A stretch of 64,000 bases of DNA from Candidatus Leptofilum proximum (lineage in GTDB: Bacteria > Chloroflexota > Anaerolineae > Promineifilales > Promineifilaceae): contig JADJXK010000001.1 of assembly GCA_016710325.1 (NCBI GenBank), positions 1,240,001-1,304,000 on the forward strand, given 5' to 3'. The notes beneath the pieces are model-generated. The model was not told the DNA's origin, searched no databases, and saw nothing but the letters and a program-made list of their open reading frames with translations. Each line of letters starts with the position of its first letter. The first letter of the stretch is position 1. Below are positions 41,794-50,579 of this stretch, piece after piece. Made by a program: the position numbers and the translations under genes.

Positions 41794-43650
41794 CTACAGA
41801 TGACAGGTAAACACAAACACCGCTTCCTGGTTGGTGGCAGCCTGCCCGGCGCGCAGCCGCAGGCGGTAGGCGGTGATGGGTTCACCCGCATGGGTTTGTG
41901 TGGCCACTGCATCCACCCTGGGCGTGAACTGTTCCTGACCGAAGTGTAGAGTAACTGTACCATGTTGGCCACACCACACGGCCGTTTCCCCGGTCAGGCT
42001 GGGCTGGTGCAGGCTGATAAAACATTCTTCAAGATCGGCCGTTGCCTGCTTAAACCGAAAGCCATCCACCAGCCGCAAGACGGCCGTGCCGGACGCCGCA
42101 TCGACCGTCCAAACAAAGGTGCGGGTAAACGAGGTTAATGCGGCCGTTTCCGGGTAGGCGCGGGTCAGGTCCAGGGCAAAGACGACGCCGTCGGGTTGGG
42201 ATTGGTAATTGAGCACGGTGGCGGCGTGGGCACGGCCGTTTCTCTGCCTCACCCCGTTAATCACCGGCAGCGAATGCCCGTGTGAACCGGTGTGCAGCGC
42301 CTCGTAGCGCTCTGCGCCGAAATATTGGCGTGTGTACACCCCGGCGCCCAGGTCGGCCAGTAAACTCTCGCCGCCCAGGTGCAGGATGAAGTGGCCCAGA
42401 TCGTTGTGATTGTGCGGTTCGTCGTTGTGGCCGCCCTTGGCCGAAAAAGCGAGGGTTTGGCCGTCGATGACGCGGCGGTCCACCACCCAGGCACAGTCGG
42501 GCAGATAAACCGAGCTGTCGAGAACGGCCGTTGGCCCCAACGCCGCCTCACTCCACAGTAGATCGCGGGACACGTTGCCCCAGCGGTAAATCGGGTCCGT
42601 GTGAAAGCTGGGCTGGCCCAGCGCTGGCAGCGGCTGCTGAAACCGTGCCCGCAAATACGAGCCAAGCCCGGCCTGGATGGTGACCCGTTCGGCCGCGTCC
42701 GAATAATTGACAAAAGCGTCACCGCCCAGACTGATGGCCTGGGGAAACGCGGCAATACGCTGAACTTTCTTGCTCTGGAACAGATCGAGACGGCCGTTGG
42801 TAAATCTGTAAAGCATCGCGGCAAAGTAAGTGTAGTGGCCAAAACCGTAGGCCCAATAGTCAATGCCTTCCAGGCAGCCGCCATCCGCGCCAAACCCGTC
42901 CAGGAAACATGCCAGCGCCCGCATCACCCGGTCGATCATTCCGGCCAGCCGCTCGCGGTCGTCTTCCAAAATAAGCGCCGCCATGCCCACGCAGCCGCCA
43001 CAAACGGCCGCCCAGTTGATCGGCTCAACCTCCCACTTAAAGTGGCGCGGATCGTGAAACAGCGGCTGGAAAATGCGCTGTTCGATCTCTGTGCGCACGC
43101 GGTAGTGCAGCCAGGGATCCAGCCGTTCGCCCAGCAGGGCCAATGTTTCAGCCAGGGCGTGGGCCGTGTGGGCGGCAAACAAATCGATGATTTGCTCCGG
43201 CGGCAGGCGGTAGGCTTGCACGGCCTCAACACCGACCGGCAAATGAGCGGGCAGCGCCCAGGTGTATTCGCTGCACACTTCCCAGATCAGGTCATGCAGG
43301 GCGGGCAGGCTGGTGTCGGTTTGGGCAACGGCCGTTTCCAGCACCAGGGCTGCAAGACGACGGCGACGGTCGAAGTACGGCCGTTCATACGCCGCGCGAT
43401 CCCCCGTCGTCTCAAACAAATGAAACAGGCTGAAGGGCAGCGCGGGGATTGGCGTTGACCGGGCCCGGGCGGCTTCGCGGCGCAGTTCGGCCAGAAATTG
43501 CTGAAAATGAGGTGCGTCACGCAGCGCTCCCAGGTGGTCGGCATCACGCAAAGCGGTCAGCGGAAAACCATCCGGGCGCGGCGGGGCAGCCATAATCGCC
43601 TCGCGAATGGCCGGGAAATTGGGCAGGGAAGGGTCAGAGATTATCGGCAT
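41794..43650 (-). CDS. heparinase II/III-like polysaccharide lyase
   Basis: 618 residues: N-terminal alpha/alpha toroid (about 60-370; YWAYGFGHYTYFAAMLYRF) and C-terminal beta-sandwich (about 375-610) beginning AFSAKGGHNDEPHNHNDLGHFILHLGGESLLADLGAGVY, the characteristic heparinase II/III motif. Such lyases (PL12/15/17/21-like) cleave uronic-acid glycans or oligosaccharides by beta-elimination, giving the unsaturated uronates used by the GH88/KduI/KduD enzymes. No signal peptide is visible, suggesting a cytoplasmic (oligosaccharide) lyase. ATG 43650. Confidence 0.9.
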   Translation of the reverse strand: MPIISDPSLPNFPAIREAIMAAPPRPDGFPLTALRDADHLGALRDAPHFQQFLAELRREAARARSTPIPALPFSLFHLFETTGDRAAYERPYFDRRRRLAALVLETAVAQTDTSLPALHDLIWEVCSEYTWALPAHLPVGVEAVQAYRLPPEQIIDLFAAHTAHALAETLALLGERLDPWLHYRVRTEIEQRIFQPLFHDPRHFKWEVEPINWAAVCGGCVGMAALILEDDRERLAGMIDRVMRALACFLDGFGADGGCLEGIDYWAYGFGHYTYFAAMLYRFTNGRLDLFQSKKVQRIAAFPQAISLGGDAFVNYSDAAERVTIQAGLGSYLRARFQQPLPALGQPSFHTDPIYRWGNVSRDLLWSEAALGPTAVLDSSVYLPDCAWVVDRRVIDGQTLAFSAKGGHNDEPHNHNDLGHFILHLGGESLLADLGAGVYTRQYFGAERYEALHTGSHGHSLPVINGVRQRNGRAHAATVLNYQSQPDGVVFALDLTRAYPETAALTSFTRTFVWTVDAASGTAVLRLVDGFRFKQATADLEECFISLHQPSLTGETAVWCGQHGTVTLHFGQEQFTPRVDAVATQTHAGEPITAYRLRLRAGQAATNQEAVFVFTCHL

Positions 43651-43697
43651 AACATTATTGATTTGCGCAGGCTGTTGATAAAAACTTTAGGAACTCA

Positions 43698-43774
43698 GGG
43701 GGTTGACAAGCCGTGATGCGTGAAACGTGAAACGTGACCAGAGTGACATCACGTTTCACGCATCACGTTTCACG
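43698..43774. repeat. folded GTGAAAC near-heptad repeat, copy F, with conserved flank
   Basis: Flank AGGGGGTTGACAAGCCGTGA, then GCGTGAAACGTGAAACGTGA; loop CCAGAGTGA; then CATCACGTTTCACGCATCAC, GTTTCACGC. The flank matches copy D. Confidence 0.9.
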
Positions 43775-43810
43775 CCCCCCCGAAATCTGCAAGACCCAAA
43801 AATTCGTTAA

Positions 43811-45640
43811 TTACTCCCATTCGTTGTAGCCATTTGTGAACCAGGCTGGCAAGTCTGGCGGTTGTTCCCAGGCCTTGTTCCAGTCATCTACCCCCGGTTC
43901 GGCCAGGACGGCGCAGGCCAGCCAGTGTTCGCCGGGATCGTGCTGCGCCACCAATGTGGGCAGGACGGTGCGCGGCGCCAGTAAATTGGTATTGGGATCA
44001 ACGCGAAGGATACGGCCGTCGCGGACGGCCGTCGTCCGACGTTTTTCCCGCAAATCCCTCAGCCCACTGCCCCCAGCCGGATAACGAGCCCAGGCCAGGC
44101 CATTTTCTGCCTGCTCAACACCAGCCTTGGCGAGGGGATCGTCGCCAGTGCGGTCCAGGGCAAAACCGCCTTCGGCACTCCACAGCGGCTTGTCGGTGCG
44201 CAGACGGTGGATGCGGATGTGCCAGGGCGGATGGGGGATCAGCCAGGTTTCCACCATCACGCCGGGGATGGGCTGCCAGGTTGAGTGCAGGACGTCGTGG
44301 TCGAAGGTGGCGGATAACGGCCGTTCCCGCACCCGGTAATATTCGCCGTCATCACTCAAGGCCAGCATACTGTCGGCCGCTGCCTGGGTTAAGCCGCGCC
44401 GCCCGCCCGGCACGCTGAATCCAAAAGCAGTCGAGTAAGCAAACTTGGCGTACTTTTCGCCCGCGTGCCGGATCCAGGGTTCATGCTGGCCGCTGGCCAG
44501 GGCGACGACGTGACGGCCGTCTTTATCCCGGCACAAAATCATGTAGGCGTGCGGCTGCGGCTTGACGGTTGGTAAAACAGGCAGCGGTTCTTCGTCTGCC
44601 TGCCAGAAAGGGTGGGATTCCGGCAGCGCCAGGGGCAAAAAGAATTTCATCGCCCAATACGGCGAGCCAGGCGCGTTGTACTGCTCGGCCATGTTTAGGT
44701 TAGGGTAGGCGTAGCCGATAGAAAGCGTCCCATCCGCGTTAAAAATCGGCTGATGACACCACCAGCGCAAATGGCGCAGTGCCAATCCTTTGATGACGCC
44801 CCAAGGAAGCGCCTCTACATCGGCAAAAGCCAGCGCCCCCCAAAAGCCGCCCTGGGCAAAGCGGTAGGTCAGGCTGCGGCCGAAGGGCAGGGCCGCCCCA
44901 TCGGCGGCAAACCAGTGGATGAAATCGTGAGCAAACGCAGCGGCCCGCTGGCGGAAGCGCTGTGCCCGTTCCGGATCCTGGTCCTCGGCCAGTTTGGCGT
45001 AGATCAGGCCGTAGTAGTGCATGGCAAAGGGGATGTAGTAGTCGCGCTGGTCGTTGGCGCCGTCGGCGTACCAGCCATCGCCCAGGTAGAACTGCTCCAG
45101 CCGATCGAGGGCAGCGTGCATGGCCACGGCGTCATGGGCCGCGCCGACGCGGCCCAGGCCCAGATTGACCAGCACACGGAAAAAGAGCCAGTTGGTGTCT
45201 GGCATGGTGCGCTGGTTGATGGTTAAAAGCCAGGCAGCCAGGTGTTGGCGTGCCCGTTTGTGGAGCGGCTCCCAGATTTTGTCTGGCACCAGGGCCAGCG
45301 CCAGCCCAACGGCGGCCATTTCGACCAGGCGCTGGTCACTGTTGCCAGGTTCGCCCCAATATTCGCGATGTTGGGGATTGGTGCCATTGGCCAGCCCACG
45401 CCGGTAGAGGCCCCAATGGGCAAAGTCTCCGCCACCGGCCGCCAGGGGAACGAGGCCCCATAACGGCCGGGCAAAGCCTTCCAGCCCTGCCGCGTGGTTG
45501 TCGTAGAGAGCGGCCGTATGGCCGGGCAGCACACGAGCCGCGCCGGGGCTGAAGTGTGGTTTGAGAGGGGTGAAGAGTTGGCGAACGGCCGTTTGCCAAT
45601 CAGCCCGGCTGCGGAGTGGATTATCAGATAACGGGTTCAT
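43811..45640 (-). CDS. DUF2264 family protein (glycan-locus enzyme of unknown activity)
   Basis: 609 residues from ATG 45638-45640; a longer frame to 45751 runs into the insertion element. DUF2264 features: GFARPLWGLVPLAAGGGDFAHWGLYRRGLANGTNPQHREYWG, MPDTNWLFFRVLVNLGL, YYADG-like LGDGWYADGANDQRDYYIPFAMHYYGLIYAKL. The N-terminal part is an alpha/alpha toroid like those in lyases and GH88/105 enzymes. Members occur in pectin and uronate loci but the activity is, as far as I know, not established. The IS630 element ends 36 bp upstream, so its native promoter or co-transcription has probably been disrupted. Confidence 0.9.
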   Translation of the reverse strand: MNPLSDNPLRSRADWQTAVRQLFTPLKPHFSPGAARVLPGHTAALYDNHAAGLEGFARPLWGLVPLAAGGGDFAHWGLYRRGLANGTNPQHREYWGEPGNSDQRLVEMAAVGLALALVPDKIWEPLHKRARQHLAAWLLTINQRTMPDTNWLFFRVLVNLGLGRVGAAHDAVAMHAALDRLEQFYLGDGWYADGANDQRDYYIPFAMHYYGLIYAKLAEDQDPERAQRFRQRAAAFAHDFIHWFAADGAALPFGRSLTYRFAQGGFWGALAFADVEALPWGVIKGLALRHLRWWCHQPIFNADGTLSIGYAYPNLNMAEQYNAPGSPYWAMKFFLPLALPESHPFWQADEEPLPVLPTVKPQPHAYMILCRDKDGRHVVALASGQHEPWIRHAGEKYAKFAYSTAFGFSVPGGRRGLTQAAADSMLALSDDGEYYRVRERPLSATFDHDVLHSTWQPIPGVMVETWLIPHPPWHIRIHRLRTDKPLWSAEGGFALDRTGDDPLAKAGVEQAENGLAWARYPAGGSGLRDLREKRRTTAVRDGRILRVDPNTNLLAPRTVLPTLVAQHDPGEHWLACAVLAEPGVDDWNKAWEQPPDLPAWFTNGYNEWE

Positions 45641-45677
45641 CGTAATTTTGGGCAAAAATGAAAGTGTCTTTAAGTAG

Positions 45678-46307
45678 TCAGCAAAAAGTTTTCGTAAATA
45701 AAAACCTTTCAGCATGAGACAAATCGTTCTGAATGGTAAGCACCTTATCAACTGAATGAATCATTTCGGCAATCGTTTCGAACAAGTGGTTGGCACAGGC
45801 TTTGTCTTTCAGGTGCCGCCAAAACCGCTCAATCGGATTGAGGTCTGAACAGTAAGGCGGCAACCAGAAAACCGTTGCCTGATTTTCATAAAAGGCCAGC
45901 AGGGCCTCAGAGACATAGCTGTGATGGTAGGAAGCATTGTCCAAAACAATCACAACGGGGCGATCTGATGGAGCCGAAGCCATCAATAGTTGAATGAAGA
46001 GACAGAAGGATTGTGTGTTTTTCTTCTCGGCGGGCATGGTAATGACTGCATCAGTGCGCCAATTGTAAGCACCAAATAGGTGATGCCACTTGGCCGGGCC
46101 AGGGGCAGGTACCCGTTTCTGTCGCCCCCGCTTCATCCAACATTTGACCAGCTTACACAGCAGTCTCAGGGTCGTTTCGTCCACAAAGAATAGTTCGATT
46201 TCGGCTCGTTCAGCTTTTTTTAAGCATTTCCAGCGTGGCTTCAGCTCTGGCTTTGACCACTTTGTCCTGGAGTGGGTCCAATGTATGCTTCGGTCGTCGA
46301 TAAACAT
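45678..46307 (-). CDS. IS630 transposase, DDE catalytic part (orfB)
   Basis: Up to 209 residues. DDE_3 core: IELFFVDETTLRLLCKL (first Asp), DRPVVIVLDNASYHHS (second Asp), FWLPPYCSDLNPIERFWRHLK (last acidic residue, Glu in NPIE). The first about 30 residues of the frame are not family-like; productive translation probably enters by frameshift at the A7 run (46215-46221, read on the minus strand), joining EMLKK of orfA to AERAEIELFF. Confidence 0.88.
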   Translation of the reverse strand: MFIDDRSIHWTHSRTKWSKPELKPRWKCLKKAERAEIELFFVDETTLRLLCKLVKCWMKRGRQKRVPAPGPAKWHHLFGAYNWRTDAVITMPAEKKNTQSFCLFIQLLMASAPSDRPVVIVLDNASYHHSYVSEALLAFYENQATVFWLPPYCSDLNPIERFWRHLKDKACANHLFETIAEMIHSVDKVLTIQNDLSHAERFLFTKTFC

Positions 46308-46734
46308 ACTCTTCTTCGGCCAAGATATTGAGGAAGGTGCGCTCGGTAACCCGCACGCCAGTTTCCTTTTCTAAATGGGCTATTAGCCGTTTGCTATCCC
46401 AAACTGTGAAGGCATACCCTAAATCGTGCGGGTCTTGTTCGATGACTTGGGCCAGTCGTTGCCGGTACTGCGCGTCAGCCGCTTGGGGACGACCAGAGCG
46501 GGGCCTGTCGGCTAACCCTTCTAGCCCTTCCGCTCGCCACCGCTGATGCCAATAGTAGACTTTACTCGGCTGTATCGACAGGAGTTCAGCGATTTCCTGC
46601 GGCTTTTGCCCTAAATGCAGCATCCGAATAATGGTTGCCCGTTGGCGAACGCGGAGGTCATCATGGTTTTTGATGGCTTGTTCGATTATCGCGAGTGATT
46701 CAGTTGTTAAAGTGTAGTCAATTTTTTTAGGCAT
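46210..46734 (-). CDS. IS630 transposase, helix-turn-helix part (orfA)
   Basis: About 174 residues from ATG 46734 (MPKKIDYTLT). Two helix-turn-helix units: RQRATIIRMLHLGQKPQEIAELLSIQPSKVYYWHQRW and the winged part LGYAFTVWDSKRLIAHLEKETGVRVTERTFLNIL. It ends EMLKKS-stop. A run of seven A lies just before the stop; moving into the orfB frame needs a +1 shift or slippage (loss of one A or gain of two). Confidence 0.88.
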   Translation of the reverse strand: MPKKIDYTLTTESLAIIEQAIKNHDDLRVRQRATIIRMLHLGQKPQEIAELLSIQPSKVYYWHQRWRAEGLEGLADRPRSGRPQAADAQYRQRLAQVIEQDPHDLGYAFTVWDSKRLIAHLEKETGVRVTERTFLNILAEEEYVYRRPKHTLDPLQDKVVKARAEATLEMLKKS

Positions 46735-46814
46735 CTCTCTATGATGCCACAATTATTAAATTCCGAAAACTTGTTTCGGTTTACTAGGATTTGGTGGGGT
46801 CAGACCCGTTTTTG

Positions 46815-46867
46815 CAGCGAATTAGCCCGGATTAACGCTAATTTTCGTGATAATTCGCGTTAATTGG
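46815..46867. repeat. folded GCGAATTA repeat
   Basis: GCGAATTAGCCCGGATTAAC and GCTAATTTTCGTG, then the complementary ATAATTCGCGTTAATTGG. Between the insertion element and the permease gene. Confidence 0.5.
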
Positions 46868-46890
46868 TTGCTAACCCCTCTCTCCTTTTC

Positions 46891-47763
46891 CTAGCCCTTA
46901 ACCCCCGTGGTGGCGATGCCCTCCACAAAAAAGCGTTGGAAGGATAGAAAAAGAATGACCACAGGGACCAGCGACACGAGCGACGCGGCCATAATCAAGG
47001 CGTAATCGGCCGAATATTGCTGGATAAACAGGCGCAGACCCAGCTGAATCGTTTTCAGCGACTCGGAATTGAGGTAGATCAACGGCCCCATGAAATCGTT
47101 CCAAACAAAAACAAAAGTGAAAATCGTCAGCGTCGCCAGCGCCGGCTTAGAAAGAGGCAGCATGATCCGGTAGTAGATGCCATATTCACTCAGGCCGTCA
47201 ATGCGTGCCGCCTCGATGAGATCATTGGGGATGCTGATAAAAAACTGCCGCATCAGGAAAACGCCAAACGCGGAAAATGCTTGCAGCAAGATCAGGGCCA
47301 GGTGGGTGTCAAACAGATTCAGCCGCCGCATCATAATAAACTGCGGCACCATGTATGACTGCCACGGGATGGCAATGCTGGCAATATAGGCCAGGAAGAC
47401 AAAGTCTCTGCCCTTGAAGTTCAGCTTGGCAAAGGCATAACCGGCCAGGCTGCTCGTTAATAGCTGCAAAAAGGTGATGATTACAGTGAGCTTGGCAGTG
47501 TTGGCAAAAAACGTTAAGAACGGAATTTGCGTCCAAATCCTGGCATAGTTGCTCCACTGCGGCACCTCAGGGATCCACTCGATGGGAAAGCCAAACACAT
47601 CCTTGTCCAGCTTGAGCGAAGCCGAGAGCATCCAGACAAACGGCAGCAGCATCAGCGCTGCCATAATGATCAAGATTGCATAGCTGAAGGTTTTGCTCAG
47701 GTTCTTGCTGAATCGATAAGAACGAAAGCCGTTGCGAACGAGTTTAACTGGTGCCGATTCCAT
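46891..47763 (-). CDS. carbohydrate ABC importer permease, MalG/AraQ type
   Basis: 290 residues, six helices. The EAA loop EAARIDGLSEYGIYYRIMLPLSKPAL (about 190-215) contacts the ATPase. It pairs with the permease encoded 12 bp upstream. No ATP-binding subunit is encoded in the locus, so a shared MsmX/MalK-type ATPase elsewhere is expected, as is common for CUT1 importers. Last gene before the insertion element. Confidence 0.95.
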   Translation of the reverse strand: MESAPVKLVRNGFRSYRFSKNLSKTFSYAILIIMAALMLLPFVWMLSASLKLDKDVFGFPIEWIPEVPQWSNYARIWTQIPFLTFFANTAKLTVIITFLQLLTSSLAGYAFAKLNFKGRDFVFLAYIASIAIPWQSYMVPQFIMMRRLNLFDTHLALILLQAFSAFGVFLMRQFFISIPNDLIEAARIDGLSEYGIYYRIMLPLSKPALATLTIFTFVFVWNDFMGPLIYLNSESLKTIQLGLRLFIQQYSADYALIMAASLVSLVPVVILFLSFQRFFVEGIATTGVKG

Positions 47764-47775
47764 CTTATCCTGCCT

Positions 47776-48705
47776 TTACATGTAGTTGACCCAGCGTTTT
47801 TCCATGCGGAATTGAACAATGGTGATGACGAGGACGATGATAAACAGCACCATGGCAATGGCACTGGCGTAACCAAACTTGAACTGCTTAAACGCCGTGT
47901 TGTACGTGTGAATCACCAGCACGTTGGTGGCCCGCCCCGGCCCACCGCCAGTCATCACCAGGATGAGATCAAACACCTTAAAGGAGGCAATCGTAAGCAT
48001 GATGCTGACAAAAAAGGTGGCCGGGGTAAGCATAGGCAGCGTCACGTAGCGAAACTTTTTCCAGGCATTGGCGCCATCTATTTCGGCGGCTTCGTAAAGC
48101 GCTGAAGGGATGCCCTGTAAGGCGGCCAGGTAAATGATCATGTAGTAGCCCATGCCTTTCCAAATGCTGGCCATGATAACGGTAGGCATAGCCCAATCGA
48201 CAGAAGCGGTCCAGCGCGGGGGGTTTTCTACACCGAACGTCATCAGCAGCTGGTTTACCGGGCCTGCTGCCGGATGGAAGAGCATGTTCCAAACCACGGC
48301 AACCGCCACCAAAGAGGCCACATAGGGAAAAAAGAAGGTGGTGCGGAAGAAGTTACGGCCGCGTAGGGGTTGGTTGAGCAGCAAGGCCAGTCCAAGTGCG
48401 GCCACCATCGTCAAGGGCACCGTGCCGAGAACGTAGTAGAAGGTGTTGGTTAAGGCAATACGGAAGGTGTCGTCGTGCCACAATTGTTTGAAGTTTTCCA
48501 GCCCGGCCCAGGAAATTACGTTTGCCCCGTCCCAGTGCAGGAAGGCGAGCCCGAGTGAGAAGACCATTGGAATCAGGGTGAAGATGGCAAAGCCCAGCAA
48601 ATTGGGCACGATGAAGGAGTAGGCGATCAGGTTGTCCTGGAACGACCTGCGCCGCGCACTGATTGTTTTTTGCCGGGGAGGATTCAGCTGTATGGCATCC
48701 ATCAA
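47776..48705 (-). CDS. carbohydrate ABC importer permease, MalF/UgpA type
   Basis: 309 residues (ATG 48705 or 48702). Typical CUT1 permease: YSFIVPNLLGFAIFTLIPMVFSLGLAF helix 1, FFRTTFFFPYVASLVAVAVVWNMLF, EAA loop EAAEIDGANAWKKFRYVTLPMLTPATFF and VLVIHTYNTAFKQFKFGYASAIAMVLF. It forms the membrane channel with the next gene. Confidence 0.95.
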   Translation of the reverse strand: MMDAIQLNPPRQKTISARRRSFQDNLIAYSFIVPNLLGFAIFTLIPMVFSLGLAFLHWDGANVISWAGLENFKQLWHDDTFRIALTNTFYYVLGTVPLTMVAALGLALLLNQPLRGRNFFRTTFFFPYVASLVAVAVVWNMLFHPAAGPVNQLLMTFGVENPPRWTASVDWAMPTVIMASIWKGMGYYMIIYLAALQGIPSALYEAAEIDGANAWKKFRYVTLPMLTPATFFVSIMLTIASFKVFDLILVMTGGGPGRATNVLVIHTYNTAFKQFKFGYASAIAMVLFIIVLVITIVQFRMEKRWVNYM

Positions 48706-48758
48706 TCAATAAACCATTGCAGGGAAGTTCAGGGGTTTTCGGATTTCGTTGGGCTTTG

Positions 48759-48833
48759 TGTGATGCGTGAAACGTGAAACGTGATTTCCTCTGGTCACGC
48801 ATCACGTTTCACGTTTCACGAGCTGTCAACCCT
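48759..48833. repeat. folded GTGAAAC near-heptad repeat, copy G (inverted orientation)
   Basis: GTGTGATGCGTGAAACGTGA, AACGTGATTTCC, then TCTGGTCACGCATCACGTTT, CACGTTTCACGAGCTGTCAACCC. The GGGTTGACAGC flank (read on the minus strand) is the one seen in copies D and F. It separates the binding-protein gene from the permeases. Confidence 0.85.
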
Positions 48834-48886
48834 GTGAATTTCCAAAGAGCTGAACTTCCCCGCCCTCGTCCAACTCACGTCAGTAA

Positions 48887-50248
48887 TTATTGGTTCAGGG
48901 CCTCTGAGATGCGGCTTGTCATGGACCCAATCCCTTCGTCTACCGAGACGGAGCTGGTCATGATCAATTCGTGTTCTTCGTTCAAAATTTGTTCAACAGC
49001 CCCCACCTGCGGATGCATGGGGAGTTCGAGGCGAACGGCCGTTGTCTGCAAAGCCTCATCAAGGCCTTCCGGCATACCTTCGAGAGAGGCAAACACTTCA
49101 AGCACCTCTGGGGTACGAATGGCCGGGAGATTGCCAGTAGCGGCCAGCGCCTTCGCGCCCTCAACACCACTGTAGAACTTGATGAAATCCCAGGCGGCAT
49201 CTTTATTGTTTGAATGACTGTTGATGGCCAGAGAAGTCAACGTGCCTGCTGTGGTTCCAGCCGCCACGCCTTCGGGATGTGGGTATTTAACCACACCCCA
49301 GTCAAAATCGAATTCACCGGCTTGCTCGGCGGCAATGAGCGACCCAATAAACCAGGAACCCATCGGCAGGGTGGCGATTTGCGCGTTCTTGAAAACGCTG
49401 GAGTAATGGATTTGCCCGGCTTTCAGTGAGCCAAAATCCATCACAATGCCATCGTCTTGCATGGCGGTCACCATATCATACATCGGTTGCATAAAGCTGT
49501 AGTCAGTGGCAATGACCGTGTTTTCGCCATCCTGCACGGTTCCCAACTGGACGGTGGAGCGCCAGGTGTGAAAATGGGTGCCATACACTTTCTCATTGCC
49601 GCTGCCGCTGGTCAGTTCACGAGCGACCGCGTCCAGCTCTTCCCAGGTCATGTCGTTGGTGGGGTAAGCGACACCGGCGGCATCAAAGAGGTCTTTGTTG
49701 TAATAAAGCACCCAGATGTCACTGCGGAACGGCAGGGCATAGATCGAACCTTCATACGTGAGCTCTTCGGCCGCACCGCTGTAGGGGCTCAGATCCAGGC
49801 CATCGGCTTCGATATAGCTGTTTAAGGGGACAATTTGACCCCGGGTGAGCATAGCGGAATAACCAGGAATGTCTTTCACCGTGATGATGTCCGTATCGTC
49901 ACCGCCGGAGAGCATGATATTGACCTTGTCTTGATATTCTTGCGAAGAAATCTCGACTAATTCTACCTGAACATTGGGGTTTTGGGCTTCATAGGCATCA
50001 ATAACGGCCTGCCAATAGGGAGTGGTGGCGATGTCCCAGGCGGTCATCTTGAGGGTGATGGGTTCAGCGGCCGTTTCCTGTTCTTCTGCGGCCGGTTCCT
50101 CTACGGCCGATTCTTCTACTGCCTGTTCAGCAGTTGTGCTCTCGGTCTCTGTGCTGCTGGATTCGGCTGGCTCGGCGGCACCCCCGCCACAAGCGACAAG
50201 GGCGAATATCAAAACAACGAATAAAGTAATAAGTGGGTATTTTTTCAT
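48887..50248 (-). CDS. sugar ABC importer substrate-binding lipoprotein
   Basis: 453 residues, family 1 solute-binding protein. The lipobox is LVAC in the signal (residue 20, FVVLIFALVAC), so it is a lipoprotein. It is followed by a low-complexity acidic linker (SSSTETESTTAEQAVEESAVEEPAAEEQETAAEP), then a CUT1-type binding fold: LKMTAWDIATTPYWQAVIDAYEAQNPNVQVELVEI, DIITVKDIPGYSAML, YALPFRSDIWVLYYNKDLFDAAGV, LTSLAINSHSNNKDAAWDFIKFYSG. Substrate predicted to be a uronate-containing oligosaccharide from the operator it shares with kduI. Confidence 0.95.
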   Translation of the reverse strand: MKKYPLITLFVVLIFALVACGGGAAEPAESSSTETESTTAEQAVEESAVEEPAAEEQETAAEPITLKMTAWDIATTPYWQAVIDAYEAQNPNVQVELVEISSQEYQDKVNIMLSGGDDTDIITVKDIPGYSAMLTRGQIVPLNSYIEADGLDLSPYSGAAEELTYEGSIYALPFRSDIWVLYYNKDLFDAAGVAYPTNDMTWEELDAVARELTSGSGNEKVYGTHFHTWRSTVQLGTVQDGENTVIATDYSFMQPMYDMVTAMQDDGIVMDFGSLKAGQIHYSSVFKNAQIATLPMGSWFIGSLIAAEQAGEFDFDWGVVKYPHPEGVAAGTTAGTLTSLAINSHSNNKDAAWDFIKFYSGVEGAKALAATGNLPAIRTPEVLEVFASLEGMPEGLDEALQTTAVRLELPMHPQVGAVEQILNEEHELIMTSSVSVDEGIGSMTSRISEALNQ

Positions 50249-50579
50249 TTGAGTTTCTCTCCTCTTGTGATCACTAGTACTGAAGCAAACATTTTTTGAC
50301 GAACGGCTTTGGCGCCAACTGCTTCAGCTTAAGTGTTCCGCTTTGAAGTTGTATCCGTCATTATTTGTCTGGCGGAACACTAGCTCTGGTGAGGTCAAAA
50401 TTTGCCAAGATCATGTTGCGGGTTTAAAGGTTGGGCACTATTTCTGTTGTTTTGTTCTTCAATAACGGCACCTCCACTTCCTATTTCCCAGAGGCTTTTT
50501 GATTCCTACCGGTACGTACCAATATAGACCAATTTAATACCTCTGTCAAGCCCTTTTTGGCTTTTTGTTCCGCTGCTTT
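50249..50579. promoter_or_regulatory. 331-bp control region of the importer operon
   Basis: It contains an operator/promoter (50507-50549), a 10-bp inverted repeat AGTGTTCCGC (50332-50341) and GCGGAACACT (50382-50391), and CTGAAGC/GCTTCAG just beyond it. The inverted repeat lies in the untranslated leader of about 260 bases. No gene is seen. Confidence 0.6.
50507..50549 (-). promoter_or_regulatory. importer promoter with overlapping GntR/AraR-type operator
   Basis: On the minus strand: TTGACA (50549-50544), 17-bp spacer, TATATT (50526-50521), immediately followed by the palindrome GGTACGTACC (50520-50511) within TACCGGTACGTACCAAT (50507-50523). A repressor bound there would cover the -10 box and start site. 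Confidence 0.9.

Larger units (their letters stand above)
45675..46786 (-). mobile_element. IS630-family insertion sequence
   Basis: About 1.1 kb bounded by TA dinucleotides (45675-45676 and 46785-46786), the usual IS630/Tc1 target. The ends are imperfect inverted repeats sharing AAGTTTTCG: the left inward sequence is GTCAGCAAAAAGTTTTCG and the right (complement) is GTAAACCGAAACAAGTTTTCG. Two overlapping frames encode the transposase. It contains no ACGGCCGT and has lower GC than the host. It lies between the importer permease genes and DUF2264. Confidence 0.88.

Noticed and set aside
45640..45751. Longer start for the DUF2264 gene at 45751
   Set aside because: The extra 37 codons read into the IS630 element; ATG 45638-45640 is the first start in host DNA.
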